64,000 nucleotides of DNA, from NCBI GenBank assembly GCA_023666965.1, contig JAMPAZ010000001.1:1-64000 (forward strand), read 5' to 3'. The translations under genes and the position numbers were made by a program. Every line of letters starts with the position of its first letter. Position 1 is the stretch's first letter. Shown piece by piece: positions 17,749-26,258 of the stretch. The notes beneath the pieces were generated by a model that searched no databases, was not told where the DNA came from, and saw nothing but the letters and a program-made list of their open reading frames with translations. This DNA comes from Muribaculum sp. GTDB taxonomy: Bacteria; Bacteroidota; Bacteroidia; Bacteroidales; Muribaculaceae.

Positions 17749-18996
17749 TTAATCGTCGAGTTTATGTATGACAAGACCTGAACGAAGTTTCGGCTCAAAC
17801 CAGGTAGTCTTAGGGGGCATAATGTTGCCGGTGTCGGCAATTCGCATCAACTGCTCCATCGACACGGGATAAAGAGCCAATGCCACCTTCATTTCGCCCG
17901 AATCAACCCGTCGCTTCAATTCTCCGAGTCCTCGGATTCCACCGACAAAGTCAATGCGTTTGTCGCTTCTGAGATCATGGATGCCGAGAATATCGCGCAA
18001 TATTAAATCGCTGGAAATGGTCACGTCGAGCTGTCCGATAGGGTCGTTATCGTCAAAGCGTCCTTCACGGGGAGTAAGACTGTACCATTCGCCACCGAGA
18101 TACATCGAGAAATTATGGAGCTTATCAGGACGATACTCTGATTCACCCATACATTCCACGACAAAGTCCTTATCCAAAGCTTTAAGAAACTCGTCTTGGG
18201 TCAATCCGTTAAGGTCACGCACTACACGGTTGTAATCAATGATGTTAAGGTGCGAAGCAGGGAAAGCCACTGCGAGAAAATAGTTATACTCCTCATTGCC
18301 CGAATGAGCGGTATTTTGACGAGCTTTCTCATTCCCGACAAGGGCAGCGGCTGCGGTACGGTGATGGCCGTCGGCAATGTATAGCGCCGGAATTGCATCA
18401 AACAGTTCTGTGATTCGCTTAATCATTTCGTCATCGTCAATTACCCAAAAGTGATGTCCGAAGCCATCGGGAGCAACGAAATCATACTCGGGAGAAGATG
18501 AAGTGACGGTCTTGATTATCGTTTCGAGTTCGGAATTGTCCGGGAACGCAAAGAATACCGGTTCAACGTTTGCATTGTTAATGCGTACATGCTTCATTCG
18601 ATCCTCTTCTTTATCTCGGCGAGTAAGCTCATGCTTCTTGATGCGTCCCTCCATATAGTCGTCGACATTGGCGGCAATGACAAATCCATATTGGGTACGT
18701 CCGTTCATGGTCTGCGCATAGATATAGTAGTGTTCTTTATCGTCCTGCACGAGCCATCCGTTTTTCTGAAAAGCGTGGAAATTTGCCACTGCTTTATCGT
18801 AAACCACAGGATCGTGCTCGTCGGTGCCGGGGGCAAAATCAATCTCGGGCTTTATGATGTGGTAAAGCGATTTTTCATTTCCTGCAGCTTCTGCACGGGC
18901 TTCTTCAGAATTAAGCACATCATAGGGGCGAGATGCCACTTGTGTGACCAATTCGCGCGGAGGGCGCAATCCTTTGAATGGTTTAATTTTTGCCAT
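17749..18996 (-). CDS. DUF1015-family protein
   Basis: This 415-residue soluble protein has the DUF1015 hallmark YIADGHHRTAAAALVGN, plus RPYDVLNSEEA near the N-terminus and a conserved C-terminal PPKTTWFEPKLRSGL. The histidine-rich ADGHHR motif suggests a metal or phosphoryl active site, but no activity is established that I know of. It lies 5 bases after purA and 18 bases before rseC, so it is probably co-transcribed with both. Confidence 0.9.
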   Translation of the reverse strand: MAKIKPFKGLRPPRELVTQVASRPYDVLNSEEARAEAAGNEKSLYHIIKPEIDFAPGTDEHDPVVYDKAVANFHAFQKNGWLVQDDKEHYYIYAQTMNGRTQYGFVIAANVDDYMEGRIKKHELTRRDKEEDRMKHVRINNANVEPVFFAFPDNSELETIIKTVTSSSPEYDFVAPDGFGHHFWVIDDDEMIKRITELFDAIPALYIADGHHRTAAAALVGNEKARQNTAHSGNEEYNYFLAVAFPASHLNIIDYNRVVRDLNGLTQDEFLKALDKDFVVECMGESEYRPDKLHNFSMYLGGEWYSLTPREGRFDDNDPIGQLDVTISSDLILRDILGIHDLRSDKRIDFVGGIRGLGELKRRVDSGEMKVALALYPVSMEQLMRIADTGNIMPPKTTWFEPKLRSGLVIHKLDD

Positions 18997-19001
18997 GTTT
19001 T

Positions 19002-20282
19002 TTAATTTTTAAGCTTGCTGTTTCTTAAAATAGTCTGTTCGCGGTCGGGTCCGATTGATACAATGGTTATTGGGGTAGCGAGTTCTTTTTCCAAGAAATC
19101 GATATAATTTTTAAATGCTTCCGGGAACTCATCTTCCGACTTCATGCCGGTCATGTCAGTTTTCCATCCCGGCAAAGTGACATATTCGGGTACAATCTTC
19201 TCCTCATCGATTGAGAACGGGAATTCGGTGATCCGCCGACCCTCGATATTGTAAGCCACACAGGCCTTAATCTCGTCAAATCCGTCGAGCACGTCGCTCT
19301 TCATCATTATCAGCTGAGTGACTCCGTTAATCATTATCGAATATTTAAGAGCCACGAGATCAATCCATCCACAACGACGTTCGCGTCCGGTGACTGCGCC
19401 ATATTCATGCCCGAGGTCGCGGATCGTGCGTCCAGTCTCGTCGAAAAGCTCCGTCGGGAATGGTCCGGAACCAACACGTGTGCAGTATGCCTTAAAAATG
19501 CCGAAAACTTCGCCAATCTTGTTTGGAGCTACACCGAGTCCGGAACAAGCGCCGGCACAAATAGTGTTGCTCGAGGTCACAAACGGATAGCTTCCGAAAT
19601 CTACATCAAGCAAAGTCCCCTGGGCACCTTCGCAAAGCACAGACTTTCCCTCGGAAAGCATCCGGTTGATCAGATGTTCGCTGTCAACAATGTCATATCC
19701 TTTGATATACTCCAGGGCGTCGAGCCATTTCGGTTCAAGCTCGCTCAAATCAGGATTCTCACCCATCGACTTGAGCATTGACAAATGACGAGACTTTGCC
19801 GCGTCATATTTGGCATCGAAATTATGGAAAAGGTCACCGAGACGAAGACCATTTCGACTGACTTTGTCGGTATATGTCGGGCCGATACCTTTACCGGTCG
19901 TACCGATTTTTGAGCCACCTTTAGCACGTTCGTTCGCAGCATCGAGCAGACGATGTGTCGGCATAATCAGATGCACCTTCTTGGAAATCTTCAAGACTTT
20001 TTTCAAATCCACTCCCGACTTTTCGAGAGCTTCGGCTTCTTCACGGAAGAGCACCGGATCGAGAACCACTCCGTTGCCTATGATATTGGTCTGTCCATGT
20101 TGGAAAATGCCGGAAGGTATTGACCGCAAGACATACTTTTTACCTTCAAATTCAAGCGTATGGCCAGCATTGGGGCCGCCTTGAAAACGCGCCACCACAT
20201 CATAGCGCGGTGTCAGCACATCTACCACTTTTCCCTTTCCTTCATCGCCCCATTGGAGCCCAAGCAAAACATCTACTTTCAT
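19002..20282 (-). CDS. purA: Adenylosuccinate synthase
   Basis: Condenses IMP with aspartate using GTP, the first committed step to AMP. Starting at the ATG at 20282 (426 residues), the protein begins MKVDVLLGLQWGDEGKGK with the GTP/IMP loop. It contains the GPTYTDKVSRNG segment and RERRCGWIDLVALKYS. An 11-codon upstream extension is possible but not family-like. It follows fur by 32 bases on the same strand. Confidence 0.96.
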   Translation of the reverse strand: MKVDVLLGLQWGDEGKGKVVDVLTPRYDVVARFQGGPNAGHTLEFEGKKYVLRSIPSGIFQHGQTNIIGNGVVLDPVLFREEAEALEKSGVDLKKVLKISKKVHLIMPTHRLLDAANERAKGGSKIGTTGKGIGPTYTDKVSRNGLRLGDLFHNFDAKYDAAKSRHLSMLKSMGENPDLSELEPKWLDALEYIKGYDIVDSEHLINRMLSEGKSVLCEGAQGTLLDVDFGSYPFVTSSNTICAGACSGLGVAPNKIGEVFGIFKAYCTRVGSGPFPTELFDETGRTIRDLGHEYGAVTGRERRCGWIDLVALKYSIMINGVTQLIMMKSDVLDGFDEIKACVAYNIEGRRITEFPFSIDEEKIVPEYVTLPGWKTDMTGMKSEDEFPEAFKNYIDFLEKELATPITIVSIGPDREQTILRNSKLKN

Positions 20283-20314
20283 TTGACAATATATATTGTT
20301 TATTATTACATACA

Positions 20315-20785
20315 CTATTTCGCGGAGGCAGTGCGTTTATTGCGTCTCGTACACGCAGAACACAACCCATAGACATACATGTTGAAGAACGACGGATGGA
20401 AAGCCGAATAATTTCGATTTTTCATAAACGCTATTAACTCCGGATCCTTCACCTCCTTAATTTTGCCACATTGCTGGCAGATCAGATGTAGATGAGTCGA
20501 CTGTCCGGTCACTCTCTCATATTGGGCTGGTTGGGATCCGAATTGATGTCTGCGCACCAAACCGCAATCGGTCAGCAACTCCATTGTGTTGTATATCGTG
20601 GCGCGGCTTACATGGTATCCATCTTTCTCAATGTCGGCATACAATGCGTCAATGTCGAAGTGCGTTGCCATTTCAAAAACTTTATCGAGAATGGCATAGC
20701 GTTCCGGCGTCTTCCTAAGCTCCTTCGCCTTTAGATATTCGGTGAATTCAGCTCTCGCAGAAATCCTTGACTTATCCTCCATCAT
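20315..20785 (-). CDS. Fur-family transcriptional regulator
   Basis: This protein of about 156 residues has an N-terminal winged helix (TPERYAILDKVFEM, SRATIYNTMELLTDCGLV) and a C-terminal metal-binding dimer domain with two CxxC pairs (CQQCGK and CSACTR) and HLHLICQQC. The structural zinc site looks intact; whether it senses iron, peroxide (PerR-like) or zinc cannot be told. The reading frame starts GTG-ATG-ATG. The promoter predicts a transcript start near 20786, so translation probably begins at 20785 or 20782 on an almost leaderless mRNA. It heads the run purA-DUF1015-rseC-rnf. Confidence 0.9.
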   Translation of the reverse strand: MMEDKSRISARAEFTEYLKAKELRKTPERYAILDKVFEMATHFDIDALYADIEKDGYHVSRATIYNTMELLTDCGLVRRHQFGSQPAQYERVTGQSTHLHLICQQCGKIKEVKDPELIAFMKNRNYSAFHPSFFNMYVYGLCSACTRRNKRTASAK

Positions 20786-20792
20786 CACTCTG

Positions 20793-20824
20793 CAAAGATA
20801 ATTTAAAGTGCCGTTTTAAACAAA
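20793..20824 (-). promoter_or_regulatory. Promoter of fur-purA
   Basis: TTTG (20824-20821), a 20-base spacer and TATCTTTG (20800-20793) match the Bacteroidetes consensus. The predicted start is within 1-5 bases of the candidate start codons. Confidence 0.75.
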
Positions 20825-20922
20825 TTTTATGGCACCGCTTTTAGCGTCCATTCATATTTTGGAGACATTTACAAAGCCATTTACGGATATTTTTTGTTAT
20901 ACTTGCAAAACGTTTCGTATTT

Positions 20923-22314
20923 ATGGCAGACAACGAAGGGAAAAAGGAGAGCAAAATGAATGCGTTCATCCGGAAATGGGTCAAAAAAGGGCTTGCTTTT
21001 TGGAATTATGCATCGTCGGGTGTTTGGAATGATACGCGCCAAACATGGCAGGTCAATGCGGTAAAGACCATTAACTTGTCAGTAAGGTCGTTTCTTAACA
21101 GCGACCTTCAATATCGTGCATCCGCATTAACCTACAACACCCTTCTTGCGATAGTTCCGGCCTTGGCTATGCTCTTCGCCATAGGACGAGGATTCGGCTT
21201 TCAAAATCTGTTGCAGTCACAACTGACCAACATGCTTCCCTCTCAAAAACACGCCCTTGAGACAGCTTTATCGTTTGTAGACGGCTACTTATCGGAGGCG
21301 TCGCAAGGCATTTTCGTCGGAGTGGGTCTTGTCGTGTTGCTATGGACATTAATTTCCCTTATGAGCAATATTGAGGATTCTCTCAATCTAATCTGGGGAG
21401 TGACCCGGAGCCGCACGTTCGGGCGTAAAATCATCGACTATACGGCCATAATGTTTCTTCTGCCCATATTAATGATCTGTTCAAGCGGTTTATCGGTATT
21501 CATGTCTACCACATTGATCGAACAGATTCATTTTAAATTTTTCACGCCTGCCATTAAGCTGATCCTAGATCTGGCACCGTTCGTACTTGTATGGCTTGCA
21601 TTCATTGGGATGTATCTGCTTTTCCCAAACACTAAAGTTAAGCTTAAGAATGCGGTCATTTCAGGAATTTTTGCCGGAACGGCATTTCAGATACTGCAAT
21701 ATCTTTTCGTTTCAGGACAGCTATACGTTTCAAAGTACAATGCCATATACGGAAGCTTCGCTTTCTTGCCCTTACTGCTCGTGTGGCTTCAACTGACGTG
21801 GACCATCACTCTGGCCGGGGCCGTCCTATGCTACTCGTCGCAGAACATATTCCAATTCAGCTTCACTAACGATGTGACGGCCATGTCGCTTAATTACCGA
21901 CGCAAAGTGGCCGTGGCGATAATCACGGTCATCGTCAAGCGTTTTGAAGCAGAGATGAAGCCTTTGAGCGCAACCGACTTCGCGGCCATTTACCACATGC
22001 CGGCACGTCTTGTCACAATTCTCATACACGAAATGACCGAGGCGGGACTACTGTCGACGGTCATCACCGGCAACGACACGGAAGAACATTCATTTCAGCC
22101 GGCAATGGATATAAACGCAATTACTTTAGGCTATGTGCTCAACAAATTGAACTCATTTGGCTCGCATAATTTCATTCCGGGATTTAACGAGGACTTTAAA
22201 GAACTCATACCAATTTACGACGATATGATTCAGAAAGCCATAGACTCAGGTCAGGAGGTGCTTATCAAAGACATTCCTATAGACATTTCAATTCCTGATA
22301 GCAAAATACATTAA
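20923..22314 (+). CDS. YihY/BrkB-family inner-membrane protein
   Basis: This 463-residue protein has the YihY core: SALTYNTLLAIVPALAMLFA, GVGLVVLLWTLISLMSNIEDSLNLIWGV, and about six helices through residue 310. A cytoplasmic tail of about 150 residues follows, with a winged-helix-like look (ATDFAAIYHMPARLVTILIHEM, typical of a DNA-binding-like extension in Bacteroidetes members). The family was once called ribonuclease BN by mistake and its function is not settled. RidA follows after 30 bases. Confidence 0.9.
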   Translation: MADNEGKKESKMNAFIRKWVKKGLAFWNYASSGVWNDTRQTWQVNAVKTINLSVRSFLNSDLQYRASALTYNTLLAIVPALAMLFAIGRGFGFQNLLQSQLTNMLPSQKHALETALSFVDGYLSEASQGIFVGVGLVVLLWTLISLMSNIEDSLNLIWGVTRSRTFGRKIIDYTAIMFLLPILMICSSGLSVFMSTTLIEQIHFKFFTPAIKLILDLAPFVLVWLAFIGMYLLFPNTKVKLKNAVISGIFAGTAFQILQYLFVSGQLYVSKYNAIYGSFAFLPLLLVWLQLTWTITLAGAVLCYSSQNIFQFSFTNDVTAMSLNYRRKVAVAIITVIVKRFEAEMKPLSATDFAAIYHMPARLVTILIHEMTEAGLLSTVITGNDTEEHSFQPAMDINAITLGYVLNKLNSFGSHNFIPGFNEDFKELIPIYDDMIQKAIDSGQEVLIKDIPIDISIPDSKIH

Positions 22315-22344
22315 CTTTAGATACTTTACGAACTAAAAAAGACA

Positions 22345-22716
22345 ATGAAACCAATCATCACAACTAAGGCTCCGGGCGCAATAGGCCCCTACAGCCAAGC
22401 CATCGACACCGGCACTTTTGTCTATACTTCAGGACAACTCCCCATCGATCCCAGGACAGGACTTATGCCCACTGGCATAAAGTCGCAGACAAAGCAATCG
22501 TTGGCCAACATCAAGGCCATATTGGAAGAGGCAGGACTCGACATGGCCAATGTTGTTAAAACCACAGTTTTTTTAGCAGACATGAACGACTTCGTACAGA
22601 TGAACGAGGTATACGCAGAAGCTTTCACAGCTCCATTTCCGGCTCGCTCGGCAGTGGCGGTCAAGGAACTGCCCAAACAAGCGCTCGTAGAGATTGAGGT
22701 CGTTGCAAGCCGGTAA
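22345..22716 (+). CDS. ridA: RidA-family enamine/imine deaminase
   Basis: Hydrolyses reactive enamine/imine intermediates such as 2-aminoacrylate to keto acids and ammonia. The 123 residues include APGAIGPYSQAIDTG, the TSGQLPIDP strand, NIKAILEEAG, and the C-terminal FPARSAVAVKELPKQALVEIE with the substrate-binding Arg and the conserved Glu. Standard length. It is probably transcribed with the upstream yihY-like gene. Confidence 0.95.
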   Translation: MKPIITTKAPGAIGPYSQAIDTGTFVYTSGQLPIDPRTGLMPTGIKSQTKQSLANIKAILEEAGLDMANVVKTTVFLADMNDFVQMNEVYAEAFTAPFPARSAVAVKELPKQALVEIEVVASR

Positions 22717-22747
22717 TCTCCAATAAAATTGGTCGCTTCAAAATACA

Positions 22748-22970
22748 AATAGCTTCTGAAGGAAGCTTGAAAATTGTATAGCCGGGTAAAGCGGTCGTCA
22801 GACCGATTTGCCCGGTTTTAAAATGATTTAATATGCAAAATCTACAAAGATTTTGATCTGGCGGTCAAGCGGTTAAATCTTTCCAGATTTAATTATTTGT
22901 TTAAATCAAACCGGGCATTGTCGCTACGCTCCAATACCCGGCTACATAAATTTAGCATCTTTCAGATGCG
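22748..22970. repeat. Dispersed quasi-palindromic repeat, copy B
   Basis: It has the same order of units as copy A: GCTTCTGAAGGAAGC, then GCCGGGTAAAGCGGTC-GTCA-GACCGATTTGCCCGGT, the AAATCT stems, AAACCGGGCATTG..CAATACCCGGCT, and GCATCTTTCAGATGC. The loop of the last GC-rich stem differs from copy A, while the arms are kept. It lies between convergent ridA and the beta-helix gene. A further 10-pair hairpin ACACCCTCAT..ATGAGGGTGT follows at 22987-23025. Confidence 0.85.
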
Positions 22971-23049
22971 ATTATTTCTTTTTGACACACCCTCATATAT
23001 ACATTTAAACCGGAGATGAGGGTGTTGTAAAACTGCGGATTGGGAATAA

Positions 23050-24519
23050 TTAATTGCGATATTTAATCACAGCCGAATAATCTGACGACAAAACACGCAG
23101 CACATAGACAGTGGAAGGAGCCAAGCCAAGGAGGTCAGCCGTATAGTCAACTATGGGAATAAGGCCAACGAGCATACCGTCCATAGTGTAAACCTCAACA
23201 TTTCCGGACTCGGCAGCAGGAACAATCAAAGCGCCGTTTGTCACGTATGGAGCGGCGACATCGTCAGCAACACCATCAATAGACGCAGGATCACCGGCCG
23301 GCATAAAGATTACTTCGCCAAGTTTGGAATCGTCGGTTTTATGGAAAATCACGGTTTCGATCAACTCGGCAGTCTGTTCCGAAACACTCCATATATTATT
23401 TTGGGCATAAACGGTCAATGTCGAATTGTTATACAGGTCGTACTGCACGCCATTGTTGCCATTATTTCTGAACACATTGTTTCCGGGGCTATCTTCGTTA
23501 CCGATTTCTCCAAGGTTTGCCGCCTTACAGTTAATCAGAGTTATTCCCCACAGAGAATTCTCGATTAAATTACCTGACGCTACAAGACTTGAATTTTTGT
23601 ACATACTGATACCGCTTCCGCCATTTGCCGGATTTGTTTCGTGGTTATTGTTTACTATCTGATTATTCCGGACATACAGATTTACTCCACCATTACCGGT
23701 AATGCCATAACGGTTATCGGCTATATAACAATTTTCAACGTATGCATTATTCGCTCCGTTTATAGAGCCAAGACTATTTGCGATAGAAATTCCGCCGACC
23801 TTGTCCAAAGCATCACCTCCACCATAAAATTGGCAATCTTTTATTATTACATCATCATCACCACCGACAGAGATGTTAACTTGAGGCTTATTACGGTTCT
23901 CAGTATTGTTGCTTCTAAACACACAATTCTGAATCAATGCCCCGTTACCCATATTGGCAGCACCGCCTATAGCGGGAACCACATTATATTCAAACGTACA
24001 ATTTTTAACTTCAAACTTCGCTCCCCCTTTACCCAAAGAAAGGGCTCCCGAAGAATTTAGCTTTCCGTTAGCATATCGAAATGTACAATTTTCGACATTG
24101 AATCCCACAGTTCCGAACGACCTAAGAGCAGCATACTCAAAGTCGATGTTTCTAAATCCGGATCCTTCAAGGTCTGTAAGGACGTAAACGCCTTTAGGAG
24201 TGGCCTCCTCGTCGGAGCGAGTAACGACAACACGGGCATCGTCAGGAGCAATAAAGTTGGCCACGCCTTCGATACGGAGCGTGATGCCCGACTCCATTTT
24301 TACAGTGGAGCCACCTTCGATGTCAAATTTGTCGCCTGCCAAGACAGTGATGTCCTCTGTCATGGTGTAGACTAATCCGTCCTTCACCACACCGGTACCT
24401 TCGAGCTGTGAGAGACTGTTGAGCGTATAGGTCGTACCGTCACCAAGGGTTTTATACTCAGCGTATGCATTTACAGCACACCCTGCCAATAAAGAAAATA
24501 GAAGTAATTTTGTATTCAT
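23050..24519 (-). CDS. Secreted right-handed beta-helix protein with a sorting-like C-terminus
   Basis: From the ATG at 24519 the protein is 489 residues. Signal MNTKLLLFSLLAGCAVNAYA is followed by a parallel beta-helix with repeated N-x-F/I-x-x-N-x-x-x rungs (NIDFEYAALRS, FNVENCTFRYA, FEVKNCTFEYN, LIQNCVFRSNN, YVENCYIADN, LYVRNNQIVNN). The last 60 residues (VEVYTMDGMLV..LLGLAPSTVYVLRVLSS) resemble the type IX secretion C-terminal sorting domain, which would place it outside the cell. No catalytic residues of a known polysaccharide lyase stand out. A start at 24621 would destroy the signal peptide. It is convergent with ridA across repeat copy B. Confidence 0.8.
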   Translation of the reverse strand: MNTKLLLFSLLAGCAVNAYAEYKTLGDGTTYTLNSLSQLEGTGVVKDGLVYTMTEDITVLAGDKFDIEGGSTVKMESGITLRIEGVANFIAPDDARVVVTRSDEEATPKGVYVLTDLEGSGFRNIDFEYAALRSFGTVGFNVENCTFRYANGKLNSSGALSLGKGGAKFEVKNCTFEYNVVPAIGGAANMGNGALIQNCVFRSNNTENRNKPQVNISVGGDDDVIIKDCQFYGGGDALDKVGGISIANSLGSINGANNAYVENCYIADNRYGITGNGGVNLYVRNNQIVNNNHETNPANGGSGISMYKNSSLVASGNLIENSLWGITLINCKAANLGEIGNEDSPGNNVFRNNGNNGVQYDLYNNSTLTVYAQNNIWSVSEQTAELIETVIFHKTDDSKLGEVIFMPAGDPASIDGVADDVAAPYVTNGALIVPAAESGNVEVYTMDGMLVGLIPIVDYTADLLGLAPSTVYVLRVLSSDYSAVIKYRN

Positions 24520-24583
24520 ACGCACTTTTAAAGTTAAGTTTGTGAATGCTTGCAAAGGTAAACAATTAATTTGAATATAAAAT

Positions 24584-24614
24584 CTTTTCAGGGAAATTAA
24601 ATTCCCCTGAAAAG
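24584..24614 (-). terminator. Terminator of manA
   Basis: CTTTTCAGGG and CCCTGAAAAG form a 10-pair stem over an 11-base loop, followed on the minus strand by ATTTTATATT. It begins 18 bases past the manA stop and lies just upstream of the beta-helix gene's TACCTTTG -7 box. Confidence 0.7.
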
Positions 24615-24632
24615 CATGCAATTTAAATCGTT

Positions 24633-25616
24633 CTACACGACGGCGGTAAGTAATACTGTACTTCCGGAAACTTCAATAGTCTTAACAGAAGCCGGAATTA
24701 GGACAGATTCAACCCCTTTGACGTGCGTCGCGACATATCCATCCGTCACAATATCACATTGTCCGGAAATACACATCACCACCATAAATGAATCATCACC
24801 GACAGGTATCGGCTCCTTCCCATCTACCGTCACCCGGTGTACATCAAAGTGACTACACTTTACAAGCTCTACATTTCCCGAGGAATTTTTATCATAATTG
24901 GTTTTATAATCAGGATAAACCCTGTAGTCGATGGCATCCCGAGCTTCCTCGGTGTGGAGCTGACGCGTGCGTCCTTCCGAATCCTTGCGGTCAAAGTCGT
25001 AGACACGGTACGTAATGTCGCTCGTCTCTTGAATCTCTGCAAGAATATTACCCGCTCCTATAGCATGAATCCGCCCTGCCGGGAGAAAGAACACGTCGCT
25101 CGGATGCGAATCATGGCAAGCCACGACATCCATAATCTTCTTCTCGGCGACCAATCGTGCATAGTCGTCAGGAGTGCTCGGCGTTGAAAGACCAGCATAA
25201 ATTTTAGCATTTGGAGCGGCATCCATTATATACCACATCTCGGTTTTCCCCAGCGAATTGTGGCGTTGCTTTGCAAGAGCATCGTCGGGATGCACTTGGA
25301 CGGATAGATCTTTGGCCGCATCGATAATCTTTATCAACAGAGGAAATGTATCCCCGAAGCGCTCATAGACCTTTTCGCCAACCAAAGCACCTTTATATTT
25401 ACGAATTAATTCCGAGATGGTCATCCCCTCGTCGGGCCCTTCGGCGACAACCGACTCGTGGCCCGGCACACCGGAAATCTCCCAACTCTCGCCCACTGCC
25501 TTCTGCTCCGACACCAATCTTTTTAAAGGAATAATCTTCTCTCCACCCCACAGAACCGATTTTAACTGTGGTACAAATTTGTACGGACGTACTTCTTCAA
25601 TCATTTCGCTTAACAT
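24633..25616 (-). CDS. manA: Mannose-6-phosphate isomerase, class I
   Basis: Interconverts mannose-6-phosphate and fructose-6-phosphate, feeding GDP-sugar synthesis or mannose use. About 327 residues from the ATG at 25616 (25604 is also possible) form the short cupin type common in Bacteroidetes. The zinc-binding features are VQVHPDDALA, GKTEMWYIMDA, and PAGRIHAIGAGNILAEIQETSD. A TAATTTTG -7 box lies at 25638-25631. The 19-codon extension to 25673 has no family match. Confidence 0.94.
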   Translation of the reverse strand: MLSEMIEEVRPYKFVPQLKSVLWGGEKIIPLKRLVSEQKAVGESWEISGVPGHESVVAEGPDEGMTISELIRKYKGALVGEKVYERFGDTFPLLIKIIDAAKDLSVQVHPDDALAKQRHNSLGKTEMWYIMDAAPNAKIYAGLSTPSTPDDYARLVAEKKIMDVVACHDSHPSDVFFLPAGRIHAIGAGNILAEIQETSDITYRVYDFDRKDSEGRTRQLHTEEARDAIDYRVYPDYKTNYDKNSSGNVELVKCSHFDVHRVTVDGKEPIPVGDDSFMVVMCISGQCDIVTDGYVATHVKGVESVLIPASVKTIEVSGSTVLLTAVV

Positions 25617-25709
25617 TTTGGTTCTTGGTTCAAAATTACTAAATAAATTCCACATCAAACATATTTTAACCACTCAACGTTTTAATGATGATATTAAAAA
25701 CCATTTATT

Positions 25710-26249
25710 ATGAACGGGAAATCGACTTTTTGGACAAACTTATTCATTCTGGCGGGAGGCATCGTACTGATATGTATGCACGACCGCGTGAATCTTCTCA
25801 GCTGGGCAGTATTTATCCTCGGTATACTCTTTGCCATACCCGGAATTATAGGACTAATCAGTGCAATGCGGGGAAGCGCGGAAAAAGGGGCTGCCGGAAC
25901 GATGAATACGGCTTCAGCGGCAGGGTCGCTCTTAATCGGCCTGATTATGATTTTTTGGCCGTCGCCGTTTGTAAGCGTCTTTGTTTACTTTCTCGCGGCC
26001 GTACTCATTCTGTTCGGACTGATGCAGATATGGCTCCTCGCCGTAGGAGGGCGCGGAATGGGCTTGCCGGGATGGCTCTACATACTTCCGGTCTGCGTAT
26101 TGATTACCGGAGTAGTGCTCATATGTACACCTATCAAGGAGACTCAGGCCGTATTCACCCTTGTGGCCGGAATTGCAATGGTTTGCGATGCCGTCAACGG
26201 ATTGCTTATCTACCTCAGTGCCTCCGAGAGCCGTAAGCAAATCGAATGA
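25710..26249 (+). CDS. HdeD/DUF308-family membrane protein
   Basis: This 179-residue protein has six predicted helices in three pairs, including AVFILGILFAIPGIIGLI, IGLIMIFWPSPFVSVFVYFL and LFGLMQIWLLAVGGR, the DUF308 pattern. HdeD in E. coli is linked to acid tolerance; here the role is unknown. It is divergent from manA and convergent with the BNR-repeat gene, whose stop is 9 bases away. Confidence 0.85.
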   Translation: MNGKSTFWTNLFILAGGIVLICMHDRVNLLSWAVFILGILFAIPGIIGLISAMRGSAEKGAAGTMNTASAAGSLLIGLIMIFWPSPFVSVFVYFLAAVLILFGLMQIWLLAVGGRGMGLPGWLYILPVCVLITGVVLICTPIKETQAVFTLVAGIAMVCDAVNGLLIYLSASESRKQIE

Positions 26250-26258
26250 ATGCGCGAT

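Noticed and set aside
25685..26236. 183-codon frame beside the HdeD-like gene
   Set aside because: It overlaps the 179-residue frame at 25710, which has six clean membrane helices; the alternative is rich in Arg and His with no fold.
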